64,000 nt of DNA from assembly GCA_964392775.1 (NCBI GenBank), contig CAYMRD010000003.1, forward strand, positions 103,325 to 167,324, given 5' to 3'. Origin of the DNA: UKL13-3 sp964392775. GTDB lineage: Bacteria > Bacteroidota > Bacteroidia > UKL13-3. A model generated the notes under the pieces. That model was not told where the DNA came from, did no database searches, and was given only the letters and a program-made list of their open reading frames with translations. The position numbers were made by a program, and so were the translations under genes. Within the stretch, counting starts at the first letter, position 1, and every line of letters begins with the position of its first letter. Below are positions 36,999 through 45,429 of this stretch, in pieces.

Positions 36999-38639
36999 TT
37001 ATTCCAAAATAACTTTTTTAACCACTTTGTTTTTACCATTCGAAATTTCCATGAAATATATTCCTTTGGTGCAGTCTGACAAGTTGATTGAAACATTTTC
37101 ATTGCCTGCACTTCTGTTAATCTCTTTAATCTCTTGTAATAATCTTGCATTGATATCAAAAACCCTTACTGTAGAAATTGAAGAATTATCGTTCAGGATA
37201 TTTACGATTCCTGTTGTCGGGTTCGGATATATACTGATGTTATTCAAATTCACAGTTGTAAAATCTTCAACTCCACTTACGGGTCCTCCTCCGAAAGTCA
37301 GGATTTTAGTGCCTCTGGTTACATTGTTATGTCTTGTAGTAACACCAATAGTATTAAAACCGCTTAATGACCAGTAACCGTTGTCATAATTATCAGGGTT
37401 AACCGGAGTGGCTGTAGAACTGTAATCTCTTCCGGATGCCCAGATGATATTAAGGTTAGTCAAAGTATCAAAGTCAAATGCAAAGTCCTCGGCAGAGTTA
37501 GTGTTCAAAGCTCTGGTAGCAACAACTGTTCTTATTGTTCCGGCTGCCGGAGGTGTTGCTGTTGGTGTGATACCATCGTCTGAAATCACTGTCCAGTCGT
37601 TTACTGCGTCCTTAACGGTTGCAGTCCTGCCGGTAAAACCATTACAGTCTAAAACAACAGGTCCGGCTGGAGCAATATAAGGTGACGGAGCATCCGCGGT
37701 TCCTCTAAGCTGATCGCAGGCTCCGGCTTGTGTAAAGGCAACAGCATCCGTAATTGGTGCTGAAGTGCTACCCATGGTAGTTCCTCCAAAACCAATGTAA
37801 AACATTCTGTCGGCAGGACCGCTGGCTGTCATATAAACCAAACCCATGGTTTTATCCATATCCAGTTTAAAAGTTATCGGTGTTTGAGCTGTATCAGGAG
37901 TAACTGTTACCAAACCAGTAGTTCTTACTTCTGTTTCTGTAAAAGCCAGGCTTTTAGTGCCTCTGGTTACATTGTTATGTCTTGTAGTAACACCAATAGT
38001 GTTAAAACCGCTTAATGACCAGTAACCGTTGTCATAATTATCAGGGTTAACCGGAGTGGCTGTAGAACTGTAATCTCTTCCGGATGCCCAGATGATATTA
38101 AGGTTAGTCAAAGTATCAAAGTCAAATGCAAAGTCCTCGGCAGAGTTAGTGTTCAAAGCTCTGGTAGCAACAACTGTTCTTATTGTTCCGGCTGCCGGAG
38201 GTGTTGCTGTTGGTGTGATACCATCGTCTGAAATCACTGTCCAGTCGTTTACTGCGTCCTTAACGGTTGCAGTCCTGCCGGTAAAACCATTACAGTCTAA
38301 AACAACAGGTCCGGCTGGAGCAATATAAGGTGACGGAGCATCCGCGGTTCCTCTAAGCTGATCGCAGGCTCCGGCTTGTGTAAAGGCAACAGCATCCGTA
38401 ATTGGTGCTGAAGTGCTACCCATGGTAGTTCCTCCAAAACCAATGTAAAACATTCTGTCGGCAGGACCGGTAACTGTCATTGTTACTTTCTGCGAGTACT
38501 TGTTCAAGTCCAGCTTAAGAGTTATCGGTGTTTGAGCTGTATCAGGAGTAACGGTAACCACCCCCGTAGTTTTGATTTGTGCCTGAGATACTCCAAATGT
38601 TCCCAATGCAAGCAATAGAGCTGCGTAAGTTGTTTTCAT
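36999..38639 (-). CDS. T9SS-secreted protein with two near-identical DOMON-like domains
   Basis: 546 residues: signal peptide (1-20), two repeats of 216 residues (about 22-237 and 238-453), then a T9SS type A sorting domain (about 460-546, ISIYPNPTTGIVNI...). Each repeat has a DOMON-like pattern: TGPADRMFYIGFGGTTMGS near the start, DFAFDFDTLTNLNIIWASGR in the middle, TRHNNVTRGT at the end. Met73/His221 and Met289/His437 stand where DOMON cytochromes bind heme b. Cys92 and Cys116 recur in both repeats. If correct, this is a cell-surface two-heme protein. The DOMON call is by eye; another beta-sandwich family is possible. Confidence 0.7.
   Translation of the reverse strand: MKTTYAALLLALGTFGVSQAQIKTTGVVTVTPDTAQTPITLKLDLNKYSQKVTMTVTGPADRMFYIGFGGTTMGSTSAPITDAVAFTQAGACDQLRGTADAPSPYIAPAGPVVLDCNGFTGRTATVKDAVNDWTVISDDGITPTATPPAAGTIRTVVATRALNTNSAEDFAFDFDTLTNLNIIWASGRDYSSTATPVNPDNYDNGYWSLSGFNTIGVTTRHNNVTRGTKSLAFTETEVRTTGLVTVTPDTAQTPITFKLDMDKTMGLVYMTASGPADRMFYIGFGGTTMGSTSAPITDAVAFTQAGACDQLRGTADAPSPYIAPAGPVVLDCNGFTGRTATVKDAVNDWTVISDDGITPTATPPAAGTIRTVVATRALNTNSAEDFAFDFDTLTNLNIIWASGRDYSSTATPVNPDNYDNGYWSLSGFNTIGVTTRHNNVTRGTKILTFGGGPVSGVEDFTTVNLNNISIYPNPTTGIVNILNDNSSISTVRVFDINARLLQEIKEINRSAGNENVSINLSDCTKGIYFMEISNGKNKVVKKVILE
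37304..38469 (-). repeat. Tandem 648-bp duplication inside the DOMON-like gene
   Basis: Bases 37304-37821 recur at 37952-38469 with an offset of exactly 648 bp (216 codons). By eye only one base differs over about 518 bp (gtattaaaac versus gtgttaaaac). The flanking parts of the two repeats are clearly diverged, so the identical block is younger than the repeat itself. Confidence 0.93.
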
Positions 38640-38644
38640 TTTGA

Positions 38645-39037
38645 TTAGGTATTAGATGTTAAAAATTTATCGGTATGTTGTAAAAGTGTGTTGAGAGAAG
38701 TTTCGGTTAGGTTTAAATTGACTTTACGTAAGATTGTGGTTTTCCCCGGCATGACTGTTGCCATAAGCGCAGATACTTCAGGGAATACGTAATTAAGGTT
38801 TGAAGATTTTTCTATCACAAATAATGTGACATCCACATTGCCTTTGCAGCATGCCAAAATTAAAGGGAACAGCTTGGCACCGTTTACCGGGTTCATTAAT
38901 TCAGGATTGCTTTTGCAGATAGACTTTTTTTGTGTCAAAGTGCCTTTCCTTCGTGCTATGTCAAATACATCCTTGTCTTGCGCATAAATGCTTAAAGTGA
39001 AGAAGATGCTAAATCCCAAAATAATTTTATTTGACAT
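38645..39037 (-). pseudogene. Truncated, degenerate copy of the exported ankyrin protein
   Basis: 130 residues. The first 95 align to the ankyrin protein at 36343 (QDKDVFDIARRKGTL against QDKDIFEVARRGTLI; PLILACCKGNVDVTLFV against PLILACYHGNTDVALFL; ALMATVMPG against ALMAAVMSG). After that similarity is lost and the last two ankyrin repeats are missing. It still has a signal peptide and an open frame, and sits 5 nt before the DOMON-like gene, so it may be a decaying duplicate or a short functional form. Confidence 0.7.
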
Positions 39038-39231
39038 AAAAACTACTTTTAAAGTTTCTTTTTAACACGGAATTACATGAGCAAATGTAAGTGAATTGAA
39101 ATCTGCATGAGATGATTTTTATCGCGTTATCTTAGTATAGAATCAGTCTTAATTAAAATGCTTTGCTTCTCATTATATACTTCACACTGTTCATTTAATT
39201 AATAAGTCAAACAACAAATTCCAGCCTGAGG

Positions 39232-39767
39232 TTGAAGAAATACATCAACATTAATACGGAAGTATTAAGAGAGGCAAATGCAATTATATACGGCAGAATA
39301 ACATATCAACTTATGGAGTATTGGCAAGCTCCGGTAAAAGATCCTTCAGGTGAAAAAACAATGAAAGACTTTGCTATGGCAACAAAGCAAGATTCATGAA
39401 ATAGTTTTTACCGAGATGTCAACTTGCCCTCGCGCACCCCTGCCACTAACAGGAGTTGACAACATCCCGATAATCATTTAGTTTTTTCCCACTCACTGAA
39501 AAATGTAGAATGGGAAAGTAGAACGTTAGCAAACCGAGCTATTGAAGAATACGTTTTAGAACTCAAGCAATCCCGCAATGGCGGGAGTAAAGACATTTTT
39601 GTCGGCAGTCGGAGTTTAATTATACACTTAATAAAATTTAATTGATGAATATCAACTTTGTGTTCACCCTGTTATAGCAGGAAATGGTTTGCCATTATTT
39701 GAAAACATAAACGACAGGTCTATTTTAAACTCATAAAGACAAAATATTTAGTTCTGGAGCAGTAACC
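39232..39767 (+). pseudogene. Dihydrofolate reductase-family (RibD C-terminal-like) remnant
   Basis: Translated pieces in shifting frames align to one protein: ANAIIYGRITYQLMEYW in the frame from 39232, then IHEIVF, then SHSLKNVEWESRTLANRAIE and KDIFVGSRSLI, then LIDEYQLCVHPVIAGNGLPL, then IFSSGAVT. At least two frameshifts and the 77-bp insertion at about 39402-39486 break it. The N-terminal part is missing. The gene is clearly dead. A small palindrome TCCCGC-AATG-GCGGGA (39571-39586) is a further likely insert where the family expects no residues. Confidence 0.8.
39402..39486. mobile_element. 77-bp MITE-like insertion with 8-bp direct repeat
   Basis: TAGTTTTT occurs at 39402-39409 and again at 39479-39486. 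Removing 77 bp restores the dihydrofolate reductase-like frame across the junction (IHEIVF followed by SHSLKNVEW). The insert has end-proximal inverted motifs (GATGTCAACT against AGTTGACAACATC) and the phrase TCGCGCACCCCTGCC, shared in reverse orientation with the repeat at 63046-63177. No coding capacity, so it would depend on proteins supplied elsewhere. Confidence 0.7.
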
Positions 39768-39801
39768 AGCCGACAAAAATATTATAATCAACACCGAACT
39801 T

Positions 39802-40119
39802 TTGGAAAACGTGCAACTCAAATCCAATCAGGCATTGACAGAAATCCTGATTAGTAATTTGTTGCTTAATGCTGTCCGATATTCAGAAAATGGAAGTGTT
39901 ATTACTGTAAAACACACCGAAAACGAACTGATTATTTCCAACAACGGAAGTCACAAACTTGATAAAGCCACATTATTTGAGCGCTTCAAAAAAATGTCGA
40001 CCGAAAGCAAAGGAAGCGGTTTAGGGTTGGCAATTGTAAAAGAAATCTGCAATAACAACGGTTGGCAGATTGAGTATGAATTTGAAAATAATCAACATCA
40101 TTTCGGCCTGAAATTCTAA
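39802..40119 (+). pseudogene. C-terminal fragment of a sensor histidine kinase
   Basis: 105 residues covering only the ATPase end of a kinase: N-box EILISNLLLNAVRYSENG (about residues 14-31) and G-box KGSGLGLAIVKEIC near residue 75, ending naturally at FGLKF. The sensor and dimerisation domains are absent and no start codon other than TTG fits. It lies in a stretch of broken genes, so it is a remnant rather than a working gene. Confidence 0.8.
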
Positions 40120-40138
40120 CTTCAAATTCTCTTCAAAA

Positions 40139-40336
40139 TTGGTTTTGAGCGTTGCACCGTTCTTTGACGCAGGAACAGTAAGGGACCGTTGGCAAAACCT
40201 GAATTTTAAAAACATCAGAACATCTTATGGTGCCGGACTGAGAATAGCCTGGAATCAATCCTCTATTTTATCGTTTGACTATGGAATGTCGAAAGAAGAT
40301 AAGTTGGTCTTCTTTGGAATCGGTCAGGCATTTTAG
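40139..40336 (+). pseudogene. C-terminal fragment of an Omp85/BamA-like barrel
   Basis: 65 residues: APFFDAGTVRDRW, SYGAGLRIAWNQSSILSFDYG and a terminal FFGIGQAF. These are the last strands and C-terminal Phe of an Omp85/surface-antigen type barrel. Everything upstream is missing. The fragment starts about 20 nt after the kinase remnant, so an old deletion probably joined them. Bases 40337-40560 after it show no recognisable gene. Confidence 0.7.
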
Positions 40337-40560
40337 ACTTAAAAACCGGGCTAAGATTTACAATACTTACGGGACGAACAAGTGCTGATAATGACAGGAA
40401 AAGGAACTGTTTATATTTTGAAAGAACAAGAATAACCCGAACACTGCCCGGCTGCTGACAACAGTTTTACATCAGGCGGGCTGACGTGGCAAATTGAACA
40501 TTTGTACTTTTTATTAACTTTGGTGTACTACCCAACGGAATATTTTAATATACCCAGAAT

Positions 40561-41733
40561 ATGACAACACCAAAAAAAACCAGAATAGAATCCATTGACC
40601 TGTTAAAAGGATTGGTGATGGTGATCATGGCTCTCGATCATGTAAGAGATTATTTTCATTACGACTCTTTTATGTTTGACCCCGGCAATCCCATGCAAAG
40701 CACGCTGCCCATTTTTTTCACGCGGTGGATTACGCATTTTTGTGCCCCTGCTTTCAGCTTTTTAGCGGGCGTATCGGCCTTTATGGTAGGCAAGCGTAAA
40801 ACACCTAAAGAGTTATCGAGCTGGTTGATCAAACGAGGCCTTTGGTTGGTGATTGTAGAGTTCACTCTGGTTGGGTTTGCCTGGTATTTTGATGTTCACT
40901 TCACAACTTTAGGCTTGCTTGTGATCTGGTCGTTGGGAATCAGCATGCTCCTGCTGGCGGCTATCATTCACTTGCCCCGAAACCTTATTTTGATCGTGTG
41001 TCTGCTGCTTATAGGTGGCCATAATCTTTTAGATACTATACACTTTCCGGGAAATGTGCTTTGGTCTATCCTCCACGAATCGGCTGTTTATCCTATCTTG
41101 GGAGATCGGGTATTGGTGGTGCATTACCCAATCATTCCATGGATTGCCGTAATGGCTTTGGGTTATTATATGGGGTCTTACTACGACAAGTCATTTGACA
41201 GCGCCAAGCGCAAACAACTCTTTAACAGAATAGGATTGATTGCCATTGTTCTGTTTGTGGTGTTGCGATTCACAAACCTGTACGGTGACTCCAGACCTTT
41301 TACCCATTATGATACTTTGTCTCAGGATATCATTTCGTTTTTAAACCCCAGCAAGTATCCCCCTTCATTTTTGTATGTCCTCATGACCCTGGGTGCCACC
41401 TTTTTATTTCTGGCAAATGCCGAAACACTGAAAGGAAAAGTCGTAGACTTCTTTTGCACCTTCGGCCGGGTTCCTTTTTTCTACTATATCCTTCACATAT
41501 ACTTCATTCACATATTGGCCATGATTGTGGCCCAAGCTACAGGTTGGGGCTGGCAAAAATTTCTCCTATCCTCATGGGTAGGCATAGAACCGAGCTTAAA
41601 AGGGTTTGGATTTGGTTTGGTGGGCGTTTACTCCGTTTGGATTGCAATCATACTGATGCTGTATCCGCTGTGCAAACGGTTTGATGCCTATAAACAAAGT
41701 CATAAAGAAAAATGGTGGCTGAGTTATCTATAA
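40561..41733 (+). CDS. DUF1624 / heparan-alpha-glucosaminide acetyltransferase-like membrane protein
   Basis: 390 residues with about ten transmembrane helices. The start RIESIDLLKGLVMVIMALDH (with HVRDYFH) is the hallmark of the DUF1624/HGSNAT and YeiB-like group, where the His near residue 24 is thought to be catalytic. Such proteins acylate or rearrange sugars in the envelope. The first intact gene after the graveyard. The 3' spacer carries a large palindrome at 41778. The substrate is unknown. Confidence 0.85.
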   Translation: MTTPKKTRIESIDLLKGLVMVIMALDHVRDYFHYDSFMFDPGNPMQSTLPIFFTRWITHFCAPAFSFLAGVSAFMVGKRKTPKELSSWLIKRGLWLVIVEFTLVGFAWYFDVHFTTLGLLVIWSLGISMLLLAAIIHLPRNLILIVCLLLIGGHNLLDTIHFPGNVLWSILHESAVYPILGDRVLVVHYPIIPWIAVMALGYYMGSYYDKSFDSAKRKQLFNRIGLIAIVLFVVLRFTNLYGDSRPFTHYDTLSQDIISFLNPSKYPPSFLYVLMTLGATFLFLANAETLKGKVVDFFCTFGRVPFFYYILHIYFIHILAMIVAQATGWGWQKFLLSSWVGIEPSLKGFGFGLVGVYSVWIAIILMLYPLCKRFDAYKQSHKEKWWLSYL

Positions 41734-41777
41734 ATGATTATCGGATATTGTCAAGTGAAAGTATTCTGTAATGTTGT

Positions 41778-41840
41778 TTCCCGCAGATTTCGCAGATAAT
41801 GCAGGTGTTTTTCTGCGTTTATCTGCGAAATCTGCGGGAA
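41778..41840. repeat. 22-bp perfect palindromic hairpin (TCTGCG-type)
   Basis: Bases 41778-41799 pair perfectly with 41819-41840 around a 19-nt loop. The arms contain the phrases CCCGCAGATTT and CGCAGATAA, the same family of TCTGCG wording seen at 7168-7412. It sits between convergent genes and could also act as a terminator, though no T-run follows. Confidence 0.85.
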
Positions 41841-41876
41841 CGATTTGTTAGCTGACAGACAGCTTCCCGATAGATT

Positions 41877-44800
41877 CTACTTATTTAGAATCAACTTTTT
41901 AGTAACCACATCCGATCCTGATGTCAGGGTTACAAAATAGGCTCCGCGTTGTAAGTGTGATAAATCGGCTTCAATGCTTTCGGCAGTGAGTCCTTTAAAT
42001 TCATACTCATATACTTTTTTGCCCAACAAATCCGCAATTTCTACTTTACCATCCTGACGGTATGGAAGCGCGATATTGATGTTTACCTGTCCGTCACTCG
42101 GGTTTGGATAGATGCCCAATGTGGTTCGGTCTGTGAACACATAATCTTCGATTCCCGAAACCAAACCAACTGTAAACTGCTGATATATCTTTCCGCCAAA
42201 ATCAGGGTTAAACGTTTTGATAACCCCTGCCGGAGTAACATTTCTGAATTGCAATGATCCTGTTCCCTGACTTGTATTGGCCCAAAATGACAACCCGTTT
42301 TCACCGGCATCCGTCATTTCAAACACATAACAGCCACTCGCTAAGGTTACGGTATCTCTGTAAAAAGTATTTGCACTCAAACCGCTTCGCGAATGAATAA
42401 CGGTACCTGCTGCATTTTTGAGCGTGTATTGGTTTTCACCCGGAGCAAGATTGGTTTTGAATACGATAATAAACCGAGACGGCATTGAGTGAGGATAGGT
42501 AAAGGCCGCAGACATGGTATTATTGGCCGCATACTGATCGGTTCCTTCATTGGGTTTGCTAAGGGTAACGGTAAACTGACTGGCCGTACCCGACCAGTTA
42601 AAACTTCCCAATGTGATTTCGGTGGTTTGCATAAACGGTAAACTGCCTGTCCATTTATACACCGATGGAGTGGCTCCATTTAAACCATACGTGATGGTCA
42701 ACGATGTTAGGGTTGTTGAGCCTGTATTTTTAATGCGAATCACCGGGCTTGAGCAAACCGGATTGTAGCGTTTCCACATGTGGTTTGTACTTGGCGACAA
42801 TATATCTTCAACAGCCGCATCTAGAGTAAAATTAGGCACTCCGTAATACACCACCTGATCAGCAATATCATAAGAGTTCCAAGGTCCTCCGCTCGTGTAT
42901 GCTTCTACATCATGATCCAATACCACCGAGCTGCCCGGTGTAACATACGGAGTCAACTCAAAATCATAGGTTCTTACTTCGGCACCCGGACACCAGTTTG
43001 CACGGTCGTATACCCAGGTTCCTCCTTGCGGGTAAAGCGGGTTTAAATCACAATCATCTCTCCACACCAGTTTTGTATACCGTTGCGTTCCATTCACTTT
43101 GTAATAATGTGATTTGGCACAGAACTCTGCGCAATTTTCGGGAGCATCCATTCCATGTCCGGTAACGCGTGATTTCCAGCGTGTGTTTTTTGCATTGGCC
43201 GGAATCGTCAAAGTCACAGGTTGTAAATGGTTTTCAATCGGGTCACTCGCTACTCCGTATTTAAAGCTACCGTTCCATAAATTTTGAATGCCTAACACAT
43301 CTCGCGGAGGCGTTCCTTTAATCATTAAAAATTTCACATCCAGCAATTCGCGCCAATCACCGGCACTCAGGTGTACGCTATCAGCTAATAACGTTCTGTA
43401 GTCGCTGAGGTCAAAGGTCCAGGTCCAGCCATTGTCGAGGCTCAATCCATTGCCATAAGGCGTGATGTATTTTGCCAGTTCATATCTGATAACCTGAGGG
43501 AATTTTTTATAGTAGTTGTAATACACCAAATGCAGCGTACCATCCGGTGTTACCAATGTTGAATCGGTGGCTATGCCCTGAGCATTGTAAACATAATTGT
43601 TATAATAAATTGGCCATACCGTAAGGGTATCTGTTGCTATACCGGGATGATTGACGGAATCGTTATATGCAACGATTTGCAACGGTGTCTTCATAACCGA
43701 ATCCACCACAATGAAACTATCCTTTTGCGAGGTAAACACACCCTGCTCAAATATGATATTCGGGCGAAGACCTGTTTGTGAAAAATCAGAAACCAAATCA
43801 GTTGATTTTTTCAATGGATTGTTAACCCCATTTACAAATGTTGCCGGAGCATGGCTCACCGGAGCATCATCCATTGCCGTTTGATAATTACCATCATTGA
43901 ACCTGTAATACAATACCAGATTATTATAATCAGGATGTGAGGCATCAATCTGTTTGTTCTTGCATGCCTGAATGGCTGCCGCATTCAACTCTGTATTGAA
44001 AACGGCAAATTCATCCATTTGACCTTCGTATGTTGTATTGGCACTCCACAGTCCGGCTCCAATTCTGAATTTTTGAATATTATTCATTCGCTTGGTTTTA
44101 CCGGTTGCACTCAGCCATAAGGTTCCGTTAAAGTATATTTTCATCGAACCGGTTGCCACATTTTTGGTAAATGCCCAATGGTTCCATTGACCTTCGGTTT
44201 GTGCTGTGGTAGCCAGCTTACTTATTCTTTCATAATTGCCCCTAAAACCTGCATCCCAGTAAACCGTATTATCCGACCACGGTGTATGCGAACTTAAAAT
44301 TCTGTTCCCAAATGAATCAACTGCTTCAAAAGTATTCGCCTGCATTGGTTGGTATTCAGGCGTTCCATAAGCCCAAAATGCAACCGTAACAGCCGAGTCG
44401 ATAGCAGCCAGTTCATTGTTTAAAGGAACCTCAATCTGACCCGTCAAATGGAAAGAAGCAGAACGATCACTGCCCGAATAAATCAATCCCGAAGGAAACG
44501 AACTTTCTGTTGAAGCGACCATATTATCAACTCCCGGTTCTGTATTGTCGTATGTTATTTCAATCAATATATTGGATGTTCCATTCCAGTTGAAAGGAGT
44601 GGTGAGTTGTAAGCTGTTCCAGCCTGTATTGCCAAATTGAGTATTCTGCGCATACACCGTTGTAAACCCTGTGGTGTTGAGGGTAGCCTGCGTCAATGAA
44701 TCCAAGGTTGTTGTCTTCATCCGAATCGTTAAGTTCCGCAATGAGCTGCCTAACGATTGCACATAAAACTGCAATCCTGTGATAGCCCCCGCACTTAAAC

Positions 44801-45314
44801 CGGCTCCCGACATCTCTCCTGCTTTCCATAAATATTGGCAACGGGCAACAGGATTAGCGGCTCCAAAAGGAATACTACTGATTGTTGCCCCGGTTCCAAT
44901 GGTATCGGTATGCAAAGACGTAGTATCAGTATGCACCACACGGTATTGCCAGGTTGGCTGATATGAGTACGAGGGCGTATTCATAAACGAGGTTGAACCG
45001 GGCGTCAACCCGTTCACGGTATAAGCAGGTTGGTGTATGAGGCTTGAATCTATAACCCCTGTATGATTATACAGATAAAAGGGGGTTGAGACATCCCATT
45101 CACCACATGCCGGACTTTGAGAAGGGTCGCATTTAAGGGTGTATTGCATCACTATTTTCTCAAACCTCAGGGTATCTGATGGAAAAACAAACCATGCGTC
45201 TTGTGGTGAGCCGAAGCTAAATGTTTGAACAGTAATGGTGTCCCTGACTTGTGCTGTTGTTTTGAGGATGATACCTGAACAAAGAACAAACAAGAGGAGG
45301 AGATTTTTTTTCAT
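41877..45314 (-). CDS. Large T9SS-secreted PNGase F-like protein with LamG-like domain
   Basis: 1145 residues with signal peptide (MKKNLLLLFVLCSGIILKTTAQ). Near residue 60, LKCDPSQSPACGEWDVSTPF, and later HGMDAPENCAEFCAKSHYY resemble the N- and C-terminal parts of peptide-N-glycosidase F-related proteins. Between them are a concanavalin A/LamG-like sandwich (about residues 300-460, WNHWAFTKNVATGSMKIYF) and beta-rich linkers. The last 80 residues are a T9SS type A sorting domain (LGIYPNPSDGQVNI, ending VTKKLILNK). It is probably displayed on or released from the cell surface and may bind or cleave glycoprotein N-glycans. Key catalytic residues were not verified. Confidence 0.82.
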   Translation of the reverse strand: MKKNLLLLFVLCSGIILKTTAQVRDTITVQTFSFGSPQDAWFVFPSDTLRFEKIVMQYTLKCDPSQSPACGEWDVSTPFYLYNHTGVIDSSLIHQPAYTVNGLTPGSTSFMNTPSYSYQPTWQYRVVHTDTTSLHTDTIGTGATISSIPFGAANPVARCQYLWKAGEMSGAGLSAGAITGLQFYVQSLGSSLRNLTIRMKTTTLDSLTQATLNTTGFTTVYAQNTQFGNTGWNSLQLTTPFNWNGTSNILIEITYDNTEPGVDNMVASTESSFPSGLIYSGSDRSASFHLTGQIEVPLNNELAAIDSAVTVAFWAYGTPEYQPMQANTFEAVDSFGNRILSSHTPWSDNTVYWDAGFRGNYERISKLATTAQTEGQWNHWAFTKNVATGSMKIYFNGTLWLSATGKTKRMNNIQKFRIGAGLWSANTTYEGQMDEFAVFNTELNAAAIQACKNKQIDASHPDYNNLVLYYRFNDGNYQTAMDDAPVSHAPATFVNGVNNPLKKSTDLVSDFSQTGLRPNIIFEQGVFTSQKDSFIVVDSVMKTPLQIVAYNDSVNHPGIATDTLTVWPIYYNNYVYNAQGIATDSTLVTPDGTLHLVYYNYYKKFPQVIRYELAKYITPYGNGLSLDNGWTWTFDLSDYRTLLADSVHLSAGDWRELLDVKFLMIKGTPPRDVLGIQNLWNGSFKYGVASDPIENHLQPVTLTIPANAKNTRWKSRVTGHGMDAPENCAEFCAKSHYYKVNGTQRYTKLVWRDDCDLNPLYPQGGTWVYDRANWCPGAEVRTYDFELTPYVTPGSSVVLDHDVEAYTSGGPWNSYDIADQVVYYGVPNFTLDAAVEDILSPSTNHMWKRYNPVCSSPVIRIKNTGSTTLTSLTITYGLNGATPSVYKWTGSLPFMQTTEITLGSFNWSGTASQFTVTLSKPNEGTDQYAANNTMSAAFTYPHSMPSRFIIVFKTNLAPGENQYTLKNAAGTVIHSRSGLSANTFYRDTVTLASGCYVFEMTDAGENGLSFWANTSQGTGSLQFRNVTPAGVIKTFNPDFGGKIYQQFTVGLVSGIEDYVFTDRTTLGIYPNPSDGQVNINIALPYRQDGKVEIADLLGKKVYEYEFKGLTAESIEADLSHLQRGAYFVTLTSGSDVVTKKLILNK

Positions 45315-45429
45315 GGAATAACGATTTGGGATGAAGGATGCGGGCGGTTGGCCCCGTAATTTGGGAGCAATAATAACGATTGTATATCTTTTTGTATATT
45401 ACATCTGCATGTAGTTTTTTTATACGCTT

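Noticed and set aside
37444..38328. Two identical open frames on the plus strand inside the DOMON-like gene
   Set aside because: They are antisense shadows of the duplicated block; the minus-strand frame has the signal peptide and sorting domain.
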